In this document: piece by piece, positions 62,631-64,000 of the stretch
How the letters are laid out: each line of letters opens with the position of its first letter
Numbering within the stretch: the stretch's first letter is position 1
Translations under genes and position numbers: made by a program
The notes under the pieces: model-generated
What the model was told of the DNA's origin: nothing
Seen by the model: the letters and a program-made list of their open reading frames with translations, nothing else
Database searches by the model: none
DNA from: Mesorhabditis belari
Lineage: Eukaryota; Nematoda; Chromadorea; Rhabditida; Rhabditidae
Length of the DNA: 64,000 bases
Reading direction: 5' to 3'
Assembly (NCBI GenBank): GCA_958450365.1
Contig: CAUEEP010000742.1
Span: forward strand, 5,821,501 to 5,885,500

Positions 62631-63309
62631 TCAAAAAGTGCAATATCTTAATCGTTGAGAGAAAATCTTTCGTCTTCGATCCAATTCTCGCATATGATTT
62701 GATGAATAAAGAGGTTGACGCTCGTTTGGTTGTTCATTTCGTGGATTTGTCAACAATTGAGAAAGCATCTCATCGGGAAAGTTGATCCTCTGTAAATGAT
62801 GGTTTACATTTAACAGATTAACAATAGTTTTAACTTAATCTGCCATTTTATGGTAAGGTCTGAAAAGCTATTCAGCTTTGTCATCGGACAAATACAAACT
62901 AAAGGCATCAAGCGTATTAGAAAAAAATTGTTCAAATATTCCCTGACATTTGCACTCACCCGATGGAACGAAATAGCCAATACACATAGACAAATCGACG
63001 TAAACGCAAAAAGAAGGAGGGCAAAAAGGGTGAAAATCCACCATCCACCAAATGCCCATTCCTCCCAACCATCTCTTGATAGTGAATTTCGCAATAAAGG
63101 AAAAGAAGTGGATGGGGGTGAGACACGGCGCTGAATTTCGATTATTCTTTTGAATACCTCCATAGCAGGCTAGTCAAGCTGAATGGCTTGAGTATTATTG
63201 AAATTAAAGTTGAACAAACCAGATCAAAGGTAGTATCCACCAGGAAAGCCTGATAGGCAGCGATTGTCGTTTGTGGGTAGACTTTTGGGGTATTCGGTTG
63301 AATAAACAT
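62631..63309 (-). CDS. Putative single-pass membrane protein, unrecognised
   Basis: Not recognised. Three exons join at phase 0: one ending near 63220 (MFIQPNTPKVYPQTTIAAYQ, AFLVDTTFDL), one from about 63133 to 62962 (RRVSPPSTSFPLLRNSLSRD, GWEEWAFGGWW, then IFTLFALLLFAFTSICLCVL) and the last 62789-62631 (RINFPDEMLSQLLTNPRNEQ, MRELDRRRKIFSQRLRY) ending CTF before TGA at 62631-62633. The single strong hydrophobic stretch followed by a basic polar tail suggests a type of membrane anchor with a cytosolic C-terminus. The last two exons are well supported by acceptors, donors and phase; the first exon and start are uncertain, since this exon may itself begin at an upstream acceptor near 63340. Confidence 0.5.
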
Positions 63310-63794
63310 CACAAAAATTGACTGTGAAAAGTTAACTGCAAGAAGATCGATTAAAATGACAAAAAAGTGGTCACTTTTTAAAAGAAAATTGATTCCTGAA
63401 GCCTTCTTCGAGAGAAGGGGGTTCTTCTTTTTCACTCTTCCCATAAAAAGAAAGGGATTTGTAAAAATTGTCCGCTTCTTGATCCGAGAAATCCCTTCAA
63501 AGAAAAAACTCTTTTTGCAATCTTTATTAACTGTTTATTTTGAGATTTCCCCCATTGACGTGCATTTTTGGATTATTTCGTGAAAACTTTATTGAATTGT
63601 ACACATAGAAAATACCCGAAATTTACACGTGAAAAGATACACGATAAAATGGCTGTAAGGCAAAAAAAGATTTCCAGAGACCAACGATCTTTTAAACTAA
63701 AGTGAACCTCAAAGTCAACTTATCAAACTTCAACTAATGCCACTTTTTAATGGCGAAGCTTGAGAAGCAACATGTTTTAAAAATTACTTGTTTC
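63310..63794. other. Spacer between two minus-strand genes
   Basis: Holds the 3' flank of the edge gene and the 5' side of the membrane-protein candidate. No separate feature supported. Confidence 0.35.
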
Positions 63795-63962
63795 TCATGT
63801 TAAAGATTGATAAGATTGCGATCGTATTCCATGATTTGTTTGATCATTATTGATTGATATGAGATCTGTCTCGAGAATCAAAGTTTCTCTTGTAGCTGAA
63901 TGACTGATCTCTTCGAATTGACGACGCTTCCACCGGGTTCTCACAAAGGCTCCGATTAGAAC
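63795..63962 (-). CDS. Last exon of an unidentified gene running off the right edge (partial)
   Basis: A phase-0 exon begins after a tgtttcag acceptor at 63962 and reads VLIGAFVRTRWKRRQFEEIS, HSATRETLILETDLIS, then INNDQTNHGIRSQSYQSLT to TGA at 63795-63797. The start looks like the end of a membrane helix followed by a basic, then Ser/Gln-rich cytosolic tail, as at the C-terminus of many membrane proteins. The family cannot be named from one exon. Confidence 0.6.
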   Translation of the reverse strand, partial: VLIGAFVRTRWKRRQFEEISHSATRETLILETDLISINNDQTNHGIRSQSYQSLT

Positions 63963-64000
63963 CTGAAACATGAAATTAGAATGTGTTAAGAGCTGCTATT

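Overview
This is AT-rich eukaryotic nuclear DNA from a nematode, most likely a rhabditid. The evidence is short introns with gt...tttcag or ttttag boundaries, many small exons, ATG codons directly after tttcag/ttctag (possible spliced-leader sites), CYP4-like P450s, an SK-type channel and a class 3 lipase of nematode style, and many short TA-flanked inverted-repeat elements. Species cannot be named from the window alone. Gene models were built by eye from splice signals, reading phase and protein resemblance; exon edges are approximate unless stated.

Layout. 1-0.7 kb: the 5' coding part of a minus-strand Meis/UNC-62 homeobox gene that runs off the left edge. 0.7-10.4 kb: a long stretch without convincing genes, probably the 5' region of that gene, holding one TIR element. 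10.4-17.4 kb: a divergent housekeeping pair, a CLASRP-like SR splicing factor (minus) and RMC1, a subunit of the MON1-CCZ1 Rab7 activator (plus). 17.8-18.2 kb: a tiny plus-strand gene that may encode a secreted cyclic peptide, followed by a GC-rich 16-bp minisatellite. 19.2-21.8 kb: an unrecognised 123-residue minus-strand gene. 23.8-24.1 kb: a mariner-like MITE. 25.4-27.4 kb: a secreted class 3 lipase.

31.2-44.0 kb: an SLC22-like transporter (plus), a CYP4-like P450 (minus), an orphan secreted protein (plus) and a paralogous P450 (plus). The two P450s point away from each other and flank the orphan. This block has picked up several MITEs in introns and spacers, including one element nested inside another. 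A transporter beside two P450s would suit small-molecule handling, but that is inference.

45.1-53.2 kb: three consecutive plus-strand genes for secreted low-complexity proteins. The first has 20 exons whose junctions are all phase 1, with serial mini-exons coding for Ala/Pro-rich segments that often end in Tyr-Gly. 53.8-57.2 kb: a minus-strand SK-type calcium-activated potassium channel with a 24-nt micro-exon. 57.2-64 kb: mostly non-coding or repeat-like DNA, then a small membrane-protein candidate and the last exon of another minus-strand gene at the right edge.

The most novel candidates are the putative cyclic peptide gene at 17.8-18.0 kb, the phase-1 mini-exon gene at 45-49 kb, and the nested element inside a P450 intron at 41.6-42.4 kb.
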